Assembly (NCBI GenBank): GCA_964555675.1
Contig: CAZKTU010000024.1
Location: 1 to 45,732, forward strand
From: CAIWXH01 sp964555675
GTDB taxonomy: Bacteria > Chloroflexota > Chloroflexia > Chloroflexales > Chloroflexaceae
Length of the DNA: 45,732 nt
Direction of reading: 5' to 3'
Both the position numbers and the translations under genes were made by a program. A model generated the notes under the pieces. That model was not told where the DNA came from, did no database searches, and saw nothing but the letters and a program-made list of their open reading frames with translations. Below are positions 27,212-35,940 of this stretch, piece after piece (the first letter of the stretch is position 1; each line of letters begins with the position of its first letter).

Positions 27212-29423
27212 TCTGCTCGCCCCGCAGCGGCGCACGCTGCTGGTCTGCGCGGCCCTCTTGCTGGTCGCGCTGCTCGTGCGGCTCTATCGCCTCGACGCCC
27301 AGAGCCTCTGGCTCGACGAGGGCAGCAGCTGGGAGCTGAGCCGGGCCGGCTGGGCTCACTTGCTGGGCGAGCTGTTCAACCCGAGCGCGGCCTACCCGCT
27401 CTACCACCTGCTGCTGAAGGGCTGGATGGCCCTGTTCGGGGATGGCGAGGCGGCCTTGCGCCTGCCCTCGGCCCTGGCGGGGGCCCTGGCCGTGCCGGTG
27501 ATCTACCTGGCCGCGGTAGAGCTCGAAGGCGTGGGGGAGCGCGGGGAAGCCGGGCCGGCGCACTCCTGGTATGGGCTGGCGGCGGCCGCAATCGTGATGG
27601 CGGCGCCTTTTGCGATCTGGTATAGCCAGGAGGCGAAGGTCTACAGCCTGCTGCTGCTGGTCGCGGCGCTGTTCGTCTGGGCCCTGGCGCGGGTAGTGCG
27701 CAGCGGGGCGCGGCGCGATTGGGCCGTGCTGCTGGCGGTTGCTGTGGTAGGCCTGTTCGTGCATCGGCTGAGCGCGCTGCTGCTGGCGGCGGGCCTCTGG
27801 GCGCTGGTCGCGCTGCTGCCAATGGGGGAGGAACAGCGCTCCAGGAGGATCTGGATCGTGGGCCTGCTCTCGACGCTGCTCGTGCTGGCGATGATCGGCG
27901 GGCTGGGGGGCGAGGGGGCGGCCGGGCGCTCGGCGGCGGGCGCGGCCATCCCCGCGGGGCCGGCCCTGGCCCTGGGGCTGACCATGACGCGCTTCGCGGT
28001 GGACCGCTGGCCGGGCGACGCGCCCTGGTGGTGGCTGGCGCCCTGGGCGCTGCTGGCCGGCTGGGGCCTGATCCGGGCGCTCGGCGATCTGCGCTCTGCC
28101 GCGACGCGCCGGCGGGCGCAGTTGCTGCTCATCCTGCTGGCCCTGCCCCTCGGCCTGTTTCTGCTGCAACTGGGGGCGACGCGCCTGTACGAGGTGCGCT
28201 ACCTGACCGTGATCTACCCGGCCTGGGCGCTGCTGCTGGCCTACCCGCTGGCTGGGTCGGGCCGCACCGTCGGGCTGGAGCGCGTTGAGCGACGGGCGAC
28301 TATTGAGGAGCACAGGGCCGGCTCGCAGCGGCCAGTAGGCGTCACCGATCGCGCGCCAGAACCGAGCGGCAATTCGCGCCCGGCCGGCGCGGGGCGGTCA
28401 CGGGCGCTCGCCTGGGGCTACGGAGCGGTCTTGGGGTCGGCGCTGCTCACGGGGGTGTTGGCGCTGTTCCAGCCGGTCTTCGGCCTGTTCTCGGGCGACC
28501 CGGTGAAGGAGCAGTACCGCGAGGCGGTGGCCGAGCTGGCGGCGCGGGTGCATCCCGACGACGCGGTGGTGCTGCACCCCTCGTACCTGCGCCCGCTGTA
28601 CGCCTACTATATGGGGCGTCTGAGCGCCGACCCAGCGCCCGAGCCGCTGCTGTTCAGCGACTTCTGGCAGGGCGAGACGGCGTACGGGCAGCGCGAGTGG
28701 GACATCGAGCGGCGGGCGCGGCTGGCGGGCTACACCCGCAGCTTCTTGCTGATCGCGCCCGACCACGCCCGCACGGTCGACCGCCCGCTGCCCGGCGACG
28801 AGTATGGGCTGGTGGGCAACTTCTGGGCCTACAGCCGCGAGCAGCGGACCTGGCCGTGCGGGATCTGGCGCTACAACGGCGCCCACGTCCTCTGCCAGGA
28901 GGCGCCCGAGCCCTACTACACGGGCGCCCCCGCCCCCGAGCCGGCGACGCCGCTCGAGGCCACCTTCGGCGAGCAGATGCGGCTGCTGGGCTTTACGCTC
29001 AAGGCCACGACGCCGGCGGGGCCAGGGGTCTACCGGGCCGGGGGCAGCCTGCCGATCAGCCTGTTCTGGGATGTGAGTGAGACGCCGGCGACCGACTACA
29101 GCCTGTTCCTGCACCTCTGCAAAGAGTGCGACCGGCCGCCGGCGGCGGGCGAGGATGGGCCGCCCCTGGAGGGTTACCTGCCGACCAGCACCTGGTTGCC
29201 CGGCAAGCCGGCCCGCGACGACCGGGCGATCGCGCTGCCCGCCGACATGGCGCCCGGGCGCTATACGCTGCTGCTGGGCCTGTATGACCCCGCCGACCCG
29301 AGCGAGGGCGGGCGCTTGCGCGTCACGGGCGGCGCAAGTGACGGCGACGACCGGCTCGTGCTGGGCACGGTGGAGATCGTGGCCGACGGGGCGGCCGCGG
29401 GCGGGGGCGCGGCGCAGCCATGA
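27204..29423 (+). CDS. Family-39-type membrane glycosyltransferase with LWLDEGSS motif
   Basis: A 739-residue polytopic protein. TM1 (about 12-30) is followed by the catalytic-loop signature LWLDEGSSW with D38 and E39, as in PMT/ArnT-like GT-C enzymes, then about ten membrane helices. The C-terminal 220 residues are soluble and end in a beta-rich module (PISLFWDVSETPATDYSLFL to GRYTLLLGLYDP) of a type I associate with Chloroflexota glycosyltransferases. That module differs from the one shared by its three neighbours. ATG 27204 overlaps the GT4 stop; its own stop overlaps the next start by four bases (ATGA). Confidence 0.88.
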   Translation: MDSLLAPQRRTLLVCAALLLVALLVRLYRLDAQSLWLDEGSSWELSRAGWAHLLGELFNPSAAYPLYHLLLKGWMALFGDGEAALRLPSALAGALAVPVIYLAAVELEGVGERGEAGPAHSWYGLAAAAIVMAAPFAIWYSQEAKVYSLLLLVAALFVWALARVVRSGARRDWAVLLAVAVVGLFVHRLSALLLAAGLWALVALLPMGEEQRSRRIWIVGLLSTLLVLAMIGGLGGEGAAGRSAAGAAIPAGPALALGLTMTRFAVDRWPGDAPWWWLAPWALLAGWGLIRALGDLRSAATRRRAQLLLILLALPLGLFLLQLGATRLYEVRYLTVIYPAWALLLAYPLAGSGRTVGLERVERRATIEEHRAGSQRPVGVTDRAPEPSGNSRPAGAGRSRALAWGYGAVLGSALLTGVLALFQPVFGLFSGDPVKEQYREAVAELAARVHPDDAVVLHPSYLRPLYAYYMGRLSADPAPEPLLFSDFWQGETAYGQREWDIERRARLAGYTRSFLLIAPDHARTVDRPLPGDEYGLVGNFWAYSREQRTWPCGIWRYNGAHVLCQEAPEPYYTGAPAPEPATPLEATFGEQMRLLGFTLKATTPAGPGVYRAGGSLPISLFWDVSETPATDYSLFLHLCKECDRPPAAGEDGPPLEGYLPTSTWLPGKPARDDRAIALPADMAPGRYTLLLGLYDPADPSEGGRLRVTGGASDGDDRLVLGTVEIVADGAAAGGGAAQP

Positions 29424-31825
29424 GCCTTCGTTGGCGCGGGCGTATCGCGGAGCACTGGCCCCTGTGGCTCGCCCTCGGGGTCGGGCTGGCCCTGCGGCTG
29501 GCGCTCTGGGGCGCGCTGCCGCGCCTGGGCCTGATCTCGGACGAGGCCGAGTACCTGGCCTCGGCCGACTGGCTGGCCAATGGGCGCGGCTTCGCCTGGC
29601 ACCTCAGCTACCTGTGGACGCGGGCGCCGCTCTATCCGCTGTTCCTGGCGGGGCATATTGCGGCCTTCGGCCGAGCCCTCGAGCCGATCTTCGTCACCCA
29701 GAGCGCCCTGAGCCTGCTGAATGTGGCCCTGGTTTATGGGCTGACGCTGCAGCTGACAGGCGGCGCGCGGCGAGCTGCGGGTCTCGCCGCGCTGCTGACG
29801 GCGCTCTACCTGCCCCTGGCCAGCTACGGGCAGCTGCTGCTGAGCGAGACGCTGTTCGTCACGCTGCTGCTGGCGGCGTTCGTGACCCTGGGGCGCTGGC
29901 TCGAGCGGCGGGGCACCCCTGGCCCTGTGCCCGCGGCGCTGCTGGCGGGGGCGGGGGTGCTGTTCGGCCTGGCGACCCTGACGCGCGGGCTGACCCTGGG
30001 CTTCCTGCCGCTCGTCGTGATCTGGGTCTTCGTGAGCGCCAGGCGCGGCGGGGCCAGCGGCGGGCTCGGCGGGGCCCTGGGGCAGGCCGGCGGCATCGCC
30101 CTGGCGGCCGGGCTGACGGTGGCGCCGTGGTCACTCTACGCGACGCGGACCTATGGCGGGCCGATTGCGGTCGATACGACCGGGGCCTTCAACCTGGCGC
30201 TGGGGGCGCGCACGGCCTACGACGGCGGGCGCAGCGACGAGCCGACCCGCAGCTTCGTGCTGGCCCTGCTCGTCCCCGGCCTGAGCCGCGAGCAGCGCGA
30301 GGCCCTGCTGGCCGAGCGGCGCGGCTCTGAGGGTGATGTGACGCGGGCGGCGGCCTGTCTGTACGCCGCGGGCGACCCCAGGCTGCTGGCGGCGCTCGAG
30401 CGCGCCCCGGCCCTGAGCCAGGCCGAGCGCCAGAGCCTGCTCAGCGCCGAGGCCATGTGTCTGCTGCGGGCGCGCCCCCTGGCCTTCGTGGCGAAGAGCC
30501 TGACCGAGCTGGTCGACCTGTTCCAGATCAACTACACGGGCGACGAGCGGCTGAGCAAGGGCTTCGCCCTGGGCCGGCTGCCGGCCTGGTATGTGGCGGC
30601 CCTCTTCCTGCTCGACGACACGCTCTATGTCCTGACGCTGCCCCTGGCGGTGCTCGGGTGGGCCCTGCTGCGCCAGGGGCGGCGGGACGGCGAGGCGGGG
30701 GCGTCCGCGGCCACGAGCCTGCTGCTGCTGGTGGGCCTGTGGCTGCTCTACAACCTGGCTGCGGCGCCGCTGCTGTTCGCGATCAACCGCTTCAGGGTGC
30801 CCCTGATGCCCTTCGCCTTCGCCCTGGCGGGGGCGGCCCTGGCGGGGCTGCCGCGGCTGCTGCCGGCCCTGCGGACGCGCTACGGGGCGGCCTGCGCCGC
30901 CCTGGCCGGCCTGCTGCTGCTGGTCGCCGCGACGCCCTACGCCTACCTCGAGCGGCGGGCGCCGGGGCAGGACGCGCGCTGGGCCTCGTATCTAGGCCCC
31001 TACCCCTCGAGTGTGGCGAGCTCGCTGCGGGCGCTGGCGGCGCGCCCGGGCTACCTGCGCGAGCAGGAGCTTGGCGCCGCCCTCGGCGCGGGCGACGCGG
31101 CGGCGGCGCGGGCGGCCCTGGCGGCGCCCGAGCTGCCGAGCTATGCGCTCGCCGTGGGCGGGCCGCTGCTCGACGGGCTGGAGGGCCGGCCGGCCGATGG
31201 CCTCGACCGACTGGCGACCCAGGCGGCGCGACCGCTGGAGGATTGGCAGACGGCAGTGGTGGCGGGCGAGCTGTTTCGGCAGCTGGGCGACCTGGAGGCG
31301 GCCCGGCGCGAGCTGGGGCCGACCCTGGTCGACAGCCAGAACCCGGTGGGCTGGGCGTGGGACTGGCTCTACCCGCCGCCCCCGCCCGACGAGCGGATCG
31401 CGCTGGCCGACGACAACGACCTGGGCTATATCGACGGCTTCTACCTCGGGCGCTACGACGCCGACCTGGCGGCGACCACGCGCTGGGCCAGCGGCGAGGC
31501 CGCGCTGCGCTTCCCCGGCGGCGGCACGGGGGCGCCCCGGCGGCTCTGCCTGCGGGCGAGCGCCCTGGGCTGGCCGCCCGACCTGAGTCTGCCAGTGGTT
31601 AGCGCGCTGCTGGACGGCGAGCCCGTCGGCACATTCGCCCCCGGCCCCAGTTTGGAGGAGTTCTGTTTGGAGCTGCCGGCGCGGCCGGCGGGGGCGGACC
31701 TGATCGTCACGCTGCGCTCGCCGACCTTCGTGCCCGACGCCCTCGACCTGATCGCCCAGCAGGGGCCGCAGGTGGGGCAGCTGCGCCGGCTGGCCTACCA
31801 GCTCGATATGGCAGAACTACGTTAG
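29420..31825 (+). CDS. Family-39-type membrane glycosyltransferase with C-terminal beta-rich domain
   Basis: An 801-residue polytopic enzyme. After TM1 (about 14-32) comes the acidic loop LISDEAEYL with D41, E42 and E44. About ten membrane helices follow, to residue 515. The rest is extracytoplasmic: a helical stretch resembling degenerate TPRs (about 535-655), then a beta-rich domain (about 660-798, LGYIDGFY to AYQLDMAELR). That domain matches the N-terminal domain of the enzyme at 23039 and the C-terminal one at 31977. It is translationally coupled to the upstream gene and followed at once by a hairpin-forming repeat. Substrate is unknown. Confidence 0.86.
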   Translation: MSLRWRGRIAEHWPLWLALGVGLALRLALWGALPRLGLISDEAEYLASADWLANGRGFAWHLSYLWTRAPLYPLFLAGHIAAFGRALEPIFVTQSALSLLNVALVYGLTLQLTGGARRAAGLAALLTALYLPLASYGQLLLSETLFVTLLLAAFVTLGRWLERRGTPGPVPAALLAGAGVLFGLATLTRGLTLGFLPLVVIWVFVSARRGGASGGLGGALGQAGGIALAAGLTVAPWSLYATRTYGGPIAVDTTGAFNLALGARTAYDGGRSDEPTRSFVLALLVPGLSREQREALLAERRGSEGDVTRAAACLYAAGDPRLLAALERAPALSQAERQSLLSAEAMCLLRARPLAFVAKSLTELVDLFQINYTGDERLSKGFALGRLPAWYVAALFLLDDTLYVLTLPLAVLGWALLRQGRRDGEAGASAATSLLLLVGLWLLYNLAAAPLLFAINRFRVPLMPFAFALAGAALAGLPRLLPALRTRYGAACAALAGLLLLVAATPYAYLERRAPGQDARWASYLGPYPSSVASSLRALAARPGYLREQELGAALGAGDAAAARAALAAPELPSYALAVGGPLLDGLEGRPADGLDRLATQAARPLEDWQTAVVAGELFRQLGDLEAARRELGPTLVDSQNPVGWAWDWLYPPPPPDERIALADDNDLGYIDGFYLGRYDADLAATTRWASGEAALRFPGGGTGAPRRLCLRASALGWPPDLSLPVVSALLDGEPVGTFAPGPSLEEFCLELPARPAGADLIVTLRSPTFVPDALDLIAQQGPQVGQLRRLAYQLDMAELR

Positions 31826-31826
31826 C

Positions 31827-31959
31827 TGTGCCAGCGAGAAGCCCTTTGCCAGTTCTGACCAAAGACCAGGGACCAATGACCAAGGCCGGTCTCCTGCTGA
31901 GCAGTTGGTCTCTGGTCTTTCGTCCTTGGTCGCAGCCAGACAGGCACTTCCGGAAAGCT
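31827..31959 (-). repeat. Dispersed heptad hairpin element, copy A (inverted orientation)
   Basis: A 133-bp element starting within two bases of a stop codon. Its core is two arms of heptads, 31857-31884 and 31905-31932, built on GACCAAA and its complement. Its reverse complement matches copy B (34132-34260) closely along the whole length, including the palindromic end TTCCGGAA. Copy C (45279-45397) matches over the core and one flank. It has no coding capacity that survives comparison. Confidence 0.93.
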
Positions 31960-31976
31960 ATGCTAGGGGCTGAAGG

Positions 31977-34124
31977 ATGAAGGCAGCGGGCCGACGAGAG
32001 CTGATAGTGCTGGCCGCGATCACCCTGGCGGGGCTGGCGCTGCGCCTGGTGGTGTGGCGCTGGCGCGAGTTCCAGGGGCTGGGCGGCGACGAGCAGGAGT
32101 ACTTCAACCAGGCCCTGACCCTGCTGCGCGAGCGCCAGTACGTCGAGCTGCGTTTCATGCGCCCGCCGCTCTACACGATCTTTCTGGCGGCGAGCATCGT
32201 GGCGGTCGACTCGCTGGTGCAGAACCTGCGCCTGGTGCAGGCCGTGGTCAGCGCGGCGACCGTGCCCCTGGTCTACCTGCTGACGCGCGAGGTGGCGTGG
32301 GGGGGCGGAGCGCTGGGACGAGGGGGGCGCGCGGGCCTGCTGGCGGCGGCCCTGTGCGCGCTCAGCTACACGCTGGCGGCAAATGCCACCGAGCTGCTGA
32401 CCGAGACGCTCTTCCTCTTCGGGCTGACGATCACGCTCTGGCTGCTGCTGCGCGCTGCGCGCCTGGGGTCGTGGTCGAGCGCGGCCGCGGCGGGGCTGGC
32501 CCTGGGCGCCCTGTGCCTGGTGCGCTCGGTCGGGCTGCCGCTGCTGCCGCTGGGGGCGCTCTGGCTGCTGGCGAGGGGGCTGAGCCGGGGGCCACGCGTG
32601 AAGCGGGACTACCGACCGGCCATCGCCTTCGCCTGCGCGGCGCTGCTCGTGATCCTGCCGTGGACGGCCCGCAACTACCTCACCTATGGCGGGCTGATCA
32701 TCATCGATACGACCGGGGCCGAGAATCTGTGGCTGGACAATGACCCGGCGGGGCGCGAGGCGGTGAAGGCCGAGCTGTACGCCATGGGCGAGGAGCGGCT
32801 GGCGCGCCAGCAGCTGGCCTCGCGCCGCGGCGTCGAGGTCATCCTGGCCGATCCCGGGCGCTTCGCCGCCAAGGCCTGGGGCGAGCTGCTGCGCTTCTTC
32901 GCCCTCGAGCAGACGGACGATATGCTCGCCAGGCCGGCGCTCTGGGTCTCGCCCGCCGAGACCTGGGCCCGCCTGCTGCTGGGCGACGCCCTGTGGCTGG
33001 TCATGCTGCTGGCGGGGAGCTATGGGCTGGCCCGCGAGCTGCTCGCGAGTCTGCGGCCACGGGGCCAGGGCGTGGCCGCGTTGGGGCGGCGGGGCCCGCT
33101 GGAGGCCGCGCTCAGCGCCCTGCGCGCCCCGGCCTGGCTGCTGGCGCCGTGGGCTCTGTACGTGGCGCTGACGACCCTGATCTTCCACGTCGAGCTGCGC
33201 TACAGGCTGCCGCTCTACCCGGCGCTGTTGCCGTACGCTGCCCTGGCGCTGCTCGGTGCGTGGGGACCCTTCGCCAGGCGCGACGCCAGAGGCTGGCTGG
33301 CCCTCGCCGCCCCGGGCGTCTGCCTGGCCCTGACGCTGCTGCACGCCCCCTACCCGGCCCTGGGCTGGCAGCTCGGCTGGAAGCACTGGCACCTGGGGCG
33401 GGCCGAGGCGGCCCTGGCCCGCGCTGATGGGGCGACCGCCGAACGCGAGGCGCTGGCGGCCCTGGCCCGCGACGAGGGCTCGGCCCTGGCCCGCGTGGCC
33501 CTGGCCCGTGTGGCGATCGGCGCGGGCGACCTGGCGGGCGCGCGGGCCGAGCTCGACGCCGCCCTCAACGCCATCGCCGACCACCCCCAGGCCCACGTGC
33601 TGCGCGGGGACGTGCTGCGGGCCCTGGGCGAGTCGGGCGACGCCGTGGGCGACCTGGCCTTCGAGGCCGCCTCGCGCCAGGATCTGCAGCGCTGGCTGTG
33701 GGAGCGGGCGGCGACCCGGGCGGGCGCGCGCCTGGAGCTGGGCGACGGGCTCGACCTGGGCTTCGTCGGCGGCCTGCACGCCGTGCGCGAAGGGGAGGAG
33801 GGCTTCCGCTGGACCACGGATCGGGCCACGCTGCGCCTCGCCGCGCCGGCGGGCGCCGACGAGCTGGTGCTGCGCCTGGCCTCGGGGCGGCCTGTCGATG
33901 GGCCGGCGACGCCCGTCGAGGTGTGGGTCGACGGCGAGCGCCGCGTGACGCTGGAGGTCGGCCCGGATTGGGCAGAGGCGAGTGTGGCGCTGCCGCAGGC
34001 GCCCGCAGGCGGCGAGCTGCTTATCGAGCTGCGCGCCCCGACCTTCGCGCCGCGGTCGCTGGACCCGAGCAGCCCCGATGGACGGGCCCTGGGAGTGAAG
34101 CTGGACTGGGCCGAGGTGCGGTGA
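31977..34124 (+). CDS. Family-39-type membrane glycosyltransferase with TPR and beta-rich tail, between inverted repeats
   Basis: A 715-residue polytopic enzyme with TM1 at about 8-26, acidic loop GGDEQEYFNQ with D38, E39 and E41, and about ten helices in the first 460 residues. The tail has TPR-like helices (about 475-580, AERE.LAALARDEGSALARV) and a beta-rich domain (about 585-712, GFVGGLH, FRWTTDRATLRL, ELRAPTFAPRSLD, LGVKLDWAEVR). It resembles the upstream gene in layout and is probably an old paralogue. It is bracketed by copies A and B of a 130-bp repeat in opposite orientation, which separates it from the coupled operon upstream. Confidence 0.86.
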   Translation: MKAAGRRELIVLAAITLAGLALRLVVWRWREFQGLGGDEQEYFNQALTLLRERQYVELRFMRPPLYTIFLAASIVAVDSLVQNLRLVQAVVSAATVPLVYLLTREVAWGGGALGRGGRAGLLAAALCALSYTLAANATELLTETLFLFGLTITLWLLLRAARLGSWSSAAAAGLALGALCLVRSVGLPLLPLGALWLLARGLSRGPRVKRDYRPAIAFACAALLVILPWTARNYLTYGGLIIIDTTGAENLWLDNDPAGREAVKAELYAMGEERLARQQLASRRGVEVILADPGRFAAKAWGELLRFFALEQTDDMLARPALWVSPAETWARLLLGDALWLVMLLAGSYGLARELLASLRPRGQGVAALGRRGPLEAALSALRAPAWLLAPWALYVALTTLIFHVELRYRLPLYPALLPYAALALLGAWGPFARRDARGWLALAAPGVCLALTLLHAPYPALGWQLGWKHWHLGRAEAALARADGATAEREALAALARDEGSALARVALARVAIGAGDLAGARAELDAALNAIADHPQAHVLRGDVLRALGESGDAVGDLAFEAASRQDLQRWLWERAATRAGARLELGDGLDLGFVGGLHAVREGEEGFRWTTDRATLRLAAPAGADELVLRLASGRPVDGPATPVEVWVDGERRVTLEVGPDWAEASVALPQAPAGGELLIELRAPTFAPRSLDPSSPDGRALGVKLDWAEVR

Positions 34125-34131
34125 GTAGTAC

Positions 34132-34260
34132 AGCTTTCCGGAAGTGCCTGTCTGGTTGCGACCAAGGACGAAAGACCAAAGACCAACTACCCAGCAGGAG
34201 CCCGGCCTTGGTCCTTGGTCGCTGGTCTTTGGTCAGAACTGGCAAAGGACTGCTCGCTGT
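34132..34260 (+). repeat. Dispersed heptad hairpin element, copy B
   Basis: A 129-bp element filling the space between two convergent stop codons (34124 and 34266). The arms of GACCAAA/TTTGGTC heptads lie at 34159-34186 and 34208-34235. It is the inverted counterpart of copy A and has the same orientation as copy C. Its position suggests that it acts as, or lives in, a bidirectional terminator. Confidence 0.93.
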
Positions 34261-34265
34261 CAGTA

Positions 34266-35696
34266 CTAGGGATGGCCCATCAGGTAGCGGTGGATACCCT
34301 CGGCGGCGGCGCGGCCCTCGGCGATGGCCCAGACTACCAGGGACTGACCGCGGCTCATGTCGCCGGCGGCGAAGACCCCGGGGCGCGAGGTCATTTTGGC
34401 GCTGTCGGTGGCTACGGCGCCGCGCGGGTTCAGCTCTACACCCAGCTGCTCGAGCAGCCCGGCGCGGCGTGGGCCGGCGAAGCCCATTGCCAGCAGGACC
34501 AGATCGCAGGGCAGGGTGAACTCCGAGCCGGGGAGCTCGTGCATCTGCAGCGCGCCGCTGGCGTCGGGGCCCCAGCTAAGCCTGGTCGCCTCGACCGCGG
34601 CGACCCGACCCGCCGTGTCGCCGTGAAGGCGCCTGGTGAGCACGCTGAACAGGCGCTCGCCGCCCTCCTCGTGGGAGGAGGCGCTGCGGAAGACGCGAGG
34701 CCACTCGGGCCAGGGGTTATCGGAGGCGCGCTGAGCGGGCGGCGGGGGTAGCAGCTCGAACGAGGTGACCGAGGCCGCGCCCTGGCGCAGGGCGGTGCCA
34801 ACGCAGTCGGCGCCGGTGTCGCCGCCGCCGATCACTAGCACGTGTCGATCGCGCGCATCGATCGCCTCGGCGGGATCGATCCAATCGCCCGCACAGCGCC
34901 GGTTCTGCTGGGTGAGGAACTCCATCGCGAAATGGACCCCGCGCAGCTCGCGCCCCGGCACATGCAGGTCGCGGGGCTGCTGAGCGCCGCCGGCCAGGAG
35001 CACCGCGTCGAAGCCGCGGCAGAGCTCCTCGGCGGGGACATCGACGCCGATGTGGACCCCGGCGATCAGGGCGACGCCCTCGGCGCTGAGCTGGGCCAGG
35101 CGGCGCTCGAGCAGCTCCTTTTCGAGCTTAAAGTCGGGGATGCCGTAGCGCAGCAGGCCGCCGATGCGGCTATCGCGCTCGAAGACCGAGACCTCGTGGC
35201 CCTTGCGGCGCAGCTGTTGGGCCGCGGCCAGGCCCGCCGGCCCGGAGCCGACGATGGCCACACGCTTACCGGTCAGGGTTTGGGGTGGCTCGGGGCGCAC
35301 CCAGCCGCGCTCGAAGCCCTGCTCGATGATGCGCAGCTCGACCATGCGAATCGCGACGGGGTCGAAGTTGAGCCCGAGCGAGCATGAGCCCTCGCAGAGG
35401 GCGGGGCAGAGGTGGCCGGTGAACTCGGGGAAGTTATTCTCGCGGTGGAGCTGGGCCAGGGCCTGCTCCCAGTCGCCCTCGGCGACACGGTCGTTCCACC
35501 AGGGGATGAAGTTGCCGAGCGGGCAGGCCACGTGGCAGTAGGGGATGCCGCAATCCATACAGCGGGCGCCCTGCCGCATCACCACGCTGTCGGGCGTCGC
35601 CTCGTAGACATCGCGGTAGTCGCGCAAGCGGAGCTCGACCGGACGCCCGTGCCGCTCCTGGCGCTCATACTTCAGAAAGCCCTCGACCTCGCCCAT
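34266..35696 (-). CDS. gltD: Glutamate synthase small-subunit (GltD) type NADPH oxidoreductase
   Basis: A 476-residue flavoprotein. The N-terminal Fe-S cluster cysteines are C46, C49, C54 and C58 (CMDCGIPYCHVACP), with a second set in HLCPALCEGSC. An FAD dinucleotide fold (VAIVGSGPAGLAAAQQL), an NADPH fold (VLVIGGGDTGADCVG) and the C-terminal VFAAGDMSRGQSLVVWAI follow. GltD passes electrons from NADPH to the large subunit GltB, which makes glutamate from glutamine and 2-oxoglutarate. No gltB lies beside it. The ATG at 35696 matches family N-termini; the open frame continues upstream but without family similarity. The start has only a weak ribosome site. Confidence 0.94.
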   Translation of the reverse strand: MGEVEGFLKYERQERHGRPVELRLRDYRDVYEATPDSVVMRQGARCMDCGIPYCHVACPLGNFIPWWNDRVAEGDWEQALAQLHRENNFPEFTGHLCPALCEGSCSLGLNFDPVAIRMVELRIIEQGFERGWVRPEPPQTLTGKRVAIVGSGPAGLAAAQQLRRKGHEVSVFERDSRIGGLLRYGIPDFKLEKELLERRLAQLSAEGVALIAGVHIGVDVPAEELCRGFDAVLLAGGAQQPRDLHVPGRELRGVHFAMEFLTQQNRRCAGDWIDPAEAIDARDRHVLVIGGGDTGADCVGTALRQGAASVTSFELLPPPPAQRASDNPWPEWPRVFRSASSHEEGGERLFSVLTRRLHGDTAGRVAAVEATRLSWGPDASGALQMHELPGSEFTLPCDLVLLAMGFAGPRRAGLLEQLGVELNPRGAVATDSAKMTSRPGVFAAGDMSRGQSLVVWAIAEGRAAAEGIHRYLMGHP

Positions 35697-35940
35697 GGGA
35701 GACCTGCCTCTCTGTGACAACGGCGAAGCGGCCGCGGAAGCGACCCTACAGCGGCGACGTTGCCGAGAAGCAGCTCTGCTTGGGGACGGCCCGGCTGAGG
35801 GCGCAGGTGTGCGGGGAGCGGGGGGTTGCGCCGGGGTTGGGTAGAATGTATGCCAAAGCGAGCCCGCCGGGGGTGGCAGACTCTCAACTAGTGCTGGCGC
35901 TCCGGCAACCTGGCGGCGGGCGAGCCGGGCGCGGGGGCAG

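Noticed and set aside
24749..27235. Minus-strand frame of over 800 codons opposite the glycosyltransferase cluster
   Set aside because: The translation is Gln/Arg/His/Gly-rich with no motif, and the plus strand encodes clear membrane and GT4 enzymes with coupled starts.
31707..33779. Minus-strand frame of 690 codons opposite the glycosyltransferase between the inverted repeats
   Set aside because: Antisense shadow; composition is Gln/Arg-rich and it runs through repeat copy A.
31977..34124. Transposon cargo with transposase
   Set aside because: The inverted repeats flank only a glycosyltransferase; no transposase, target-site duplication or recombinase gene is visible, so I report a cassette hypothesis only.
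34132..34260. Short peptides encoded in the heptad repeats (for example LVFGLSSLVTTRQ-like)
   Set aside because: Similar peptides appear in each copy only because the DNA repeats; there is no start signal or conserved reading frame preference.
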